Source of the DNA: JBFMAE01 sp040756085
GTDB taxonomy: Bacteria > Desulfobacterota > BSN033 > UBA1163
Reading direction: 5' to 3'
Assembly: GCA_040756085.1 (NCBI GenBank)
Contig: JBFMAE010000382.1
Coordinates: 1-6,007, forward strand
DNA: 6,007 nucleotides
The translations under genes and the position numbers were made by a program. The notes beneath the pieces were generated by a model. It searched no databases. It worked only from the letters and a program-made list of their open reading frames with translations, and was not told the origin of the DNA. Of the stretch, positions 5,062 to 6,007 are shown piece by piece. Position 1 is the stretch's first letter. Each line of letters opens with the position of its first letter.

Positions 5062-5922
5062 ATGAATAAGATGATCATCACAGCGGCTGTGACCGGTTCC
5101 GTTCACATTCCAACCCAAACCCCTTACCTTCCCCTCACGCCTAAAGAGATTGCAGAGGAGTCGATCCGTTCTGCTGAAGCCGGAGCCGCTATCGTCCATC
5201 TCCATGCGAGGGACCCTAAGGACGGAAGACCCTCCTCTGATCTCGATATATTCTGGGAGATCCTCACCAGGATCAAAGAGAGGAGCGATGCGATCATCTG
5301 TATTTCGACAGGGGGAGGGGCGGGAATGTCTATTGAAGAGAGGACGAAAACTATCCCTTTCTTTAAACCCGAAATGGCGTCCTGTAATATGGGCTCGATG
5401 AACTTCGGACTTTACCCCCTCCTTGAAAAGTACAAGGAGTTTAAATTTCCATGGGAGAAACCATATCTTGAACTGACACGTAATTTTATCTTTGCCAATA
5501 CCTTTGCCGATCTGGAGTATATCTGCAGGATCGCGAGGGAAAACGGAACCAAGCCCGAGCACGAGATGTATGATGTGGGCCACCTCTATAATACGAAATT
5601 CCTTCTCGAAAAAGGATGGCTGGATCCTCCCATCCACATGCAATTTGTTACAGGAGTCTTGGGAGGAATTCAATCGACCATTGACGATCTCCTTCACATG
5701 AGGAGAACGACCGACAGACTTTTCGGGGAAGATCAATATACCTGGTCGGTCATCGGTGCAGGTTATCCTGCCGAGTTCCACTTGGGAGCTATGGCCGCCA
5801 TGTTAGGTGGACATGTAAGGGTTGGGATGGAGGACAATTTCAGGATCAGGAGGGGGGAATTTGCGAAGAGCAATGGGGAGTTGGTTGAGAAGATGGTGAG
5901 ACTAGCGAGGGAACTAGTATAA
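5062..5922 (+). CDS. BKACE-family beta-keto acid cleavage enzyme (DUF849)
   Basis: Members of this TIM-barrel, metal-dependent family condense a beta-keto acid with acetyl-CoA and cleave it to acetoacetate and a new CoA ester; Kce of lysine fermentation is the model. Counting from the ATG at 5062 the protein has 286 residues, normal for the family. The start ITAAVTGSVHIPTQTPYLP (6-24), the metal-binding HLHARD (46-51, His46 and His48), the STGGGAGM loop (82-89) and RVGMEDN (253-259, Glu257 as third metal ligand) are all visible, and the tail SNGELVEKMVRLAREL is family-typical. I chose 5062 because GGAG at 5052-5055 is well spaced and the product begins as family members do. An ATG at 5050 would add four residues (MEFA) and is possible. 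It lies 41 bases after the DUF35 gene. Its presence implies the pathway has a beta-keto acid intermediate. The exact keto acid is not readable by eye. Confidence 0.93.
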   Translation: MNKMIITAAVTGSVHIPTQTPYLPLTPKEIAEESIRSAEAGAAIVHLHARDPKDGRPSSDLDIFWEILTRIKERSDAIICISTGGGAGMSIEERTKTIPFFKPEMASCNMGSMNFGLYPLLEKYKEFKFPWEKPYLELTRNFIFANTFADLEYICRIARENGTKPEHEMYDVGHLYNTKFLLEKGWLDPPIHMQFVTGVLGGIQSTIDDLLHMRRTTDRLFGEDQYTWSVIGAGYPAEFHLGAMAAMLGGHVRVGMEDNFRIRRGEFAKSNGELVEKMVRLARELV

Positions 5923-5937
5923 CGTTTCATTAAAATA

Positions 5938-5966
5938 TTTACATAAATAAGAAGTTTTGGTATATT
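5938..5966 (+). promoter_or_regulatory. Sigma70-type promoter for the gene starting at 5996
   Basis: TTTACA (5938-5943) and TATATT (5961-5966) each match consensus at five of six bases, and the spacing is exactly 17 bases. The surroundings are A/T-rich and lie in the 73-base gap after the BKACE stop. Transcription would begin near 5973, giving a leader of only about 20 bases. This is the best promoter in the window and marks a new transcription unit. Confidence 0.7.
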
Positions 5967-5996
5967 GATTTCCAAAACGATTGGAGGGAATCAATA
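5963..5996. promoter_or_regulatory. Inverted repeat over the -10 box, transcription start and start codon; likely operator
   Basis: TATTGATT (5963-5970) pairs perfectly with AATCAATA (5989-5996), and inside it TCCAA (5971-5975) pairs with TTGGA (5981-5985) around AACGA; three Gs (5986-5988) are left over. It spans the -10 box through the A of the ATG. Because transcription should start near 5973, the left outer arm would not be in that transcript. A DNA operator is therefore more likely than an RNA hairpin, except in read-through transcripts, where the GGAGGG ribosome site would be partly paired. Confidence 0.55.
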
Positions 5997-6007
5997 TGCC
6001 AAAGAAG
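5996..6007 (+). CDS. Start of a downstream gene (partial, Met-Pro-Lys-Lys)
   Basis: An ATG at 5996 follows a strong ribosome site, GGAGGG (5983-5988), seven bases away, and is preceded by a good promoter. Only four codons lie in the window, so the product cannot be named. The inverted repeat over its promoter would fit an autoregulated gene such as a transcriptional regulator, but that is inference from the control region alone. Confidence 0.6.

Noticed and set aside
5044..5781. 245-codon open frame on the minus strand
   Set aside because: It lies wholly opposite the BKACE gene, whose motifs and metal ligands are clear; the antisense product has no recognisable domain and no ribosome site was seen.

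Overview
The window carries a run of six complete genes, all on the + strand, plus two fragments at the edges. Gene content and intergenic style suggest an anaerobic, acyl-CoA-degrading bacterium, most likely a Desulfobacterota/Deltaproteobacteria-type genome or metagenome contig. The reasons are a LivH-type importer beside SCP2-like thiolases with DUF35 partners, a BKACE (DUF849) enzyme, and the C-rich/G-rich and ATTCGTG-type palindromic repeats between genes. That taxonomic guess is inference; nothing in the window fixes it.

Layout: 1-48 is a possible tail of an upstream gene. 99-980 is a branched-chain amino-acid-type ABC permease (LivH), preceded by a G-rich tract that overlaps its ribosome-binding region. 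1012-1473 is a Zn-ribbon/OB-fold (DUF35) protein, followed after a palindromic repeat by thiolase-like protein A (1539-2678). A 352-base gap holds an ATTCGTG-type nested repeat. Thiolase-like protein B (3031-4191) follows, then a 325-base gap with two inverted repeats and no convincing gene. The second Zn-ribbon/OB-fold protein (4517-5020) ends inside another palindromic repeat. A BKACE-family beta-keto acid cleavage enzyme (5062-5922) follows. A strong sigma70-like promoter with an overlapping inverted repeat then leads into a new gene that starts at 5996 and runs off the window.

How they may work together: thiolase-fold enzymes paired with DUF35 proteins are known from BbsAB (benzoylsuccinyl-CoA thiolase), the archaeal thiolase/HMG-CoA synthase/DUF35 complex, PhlACB and the Ltp2-ChsH2 steroid aldolase. 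Here two such pairs sit in mirror order (DUF35-thiolase, thiolase-DUF35). Thiolase A keeps the candidate nucleophilic Cys and both catalytic-type His residues. Thiolase B has Thr, Asn and Thr at the same three aligned positions. The block therefore looks like one canonical C-C cleaving/forming acyl-CoA enzyme, one non-canonical (aldolase-like or structural) enzyme, and a BKACE that would convert a beta-keto acid plus acetyl-CoA to acetoacetate plus a new acyl-CoA. A catabolic route for an imported carboxylate or branched/cyclic acid is the simplest reading. The substrate cannot be read from the sequence.
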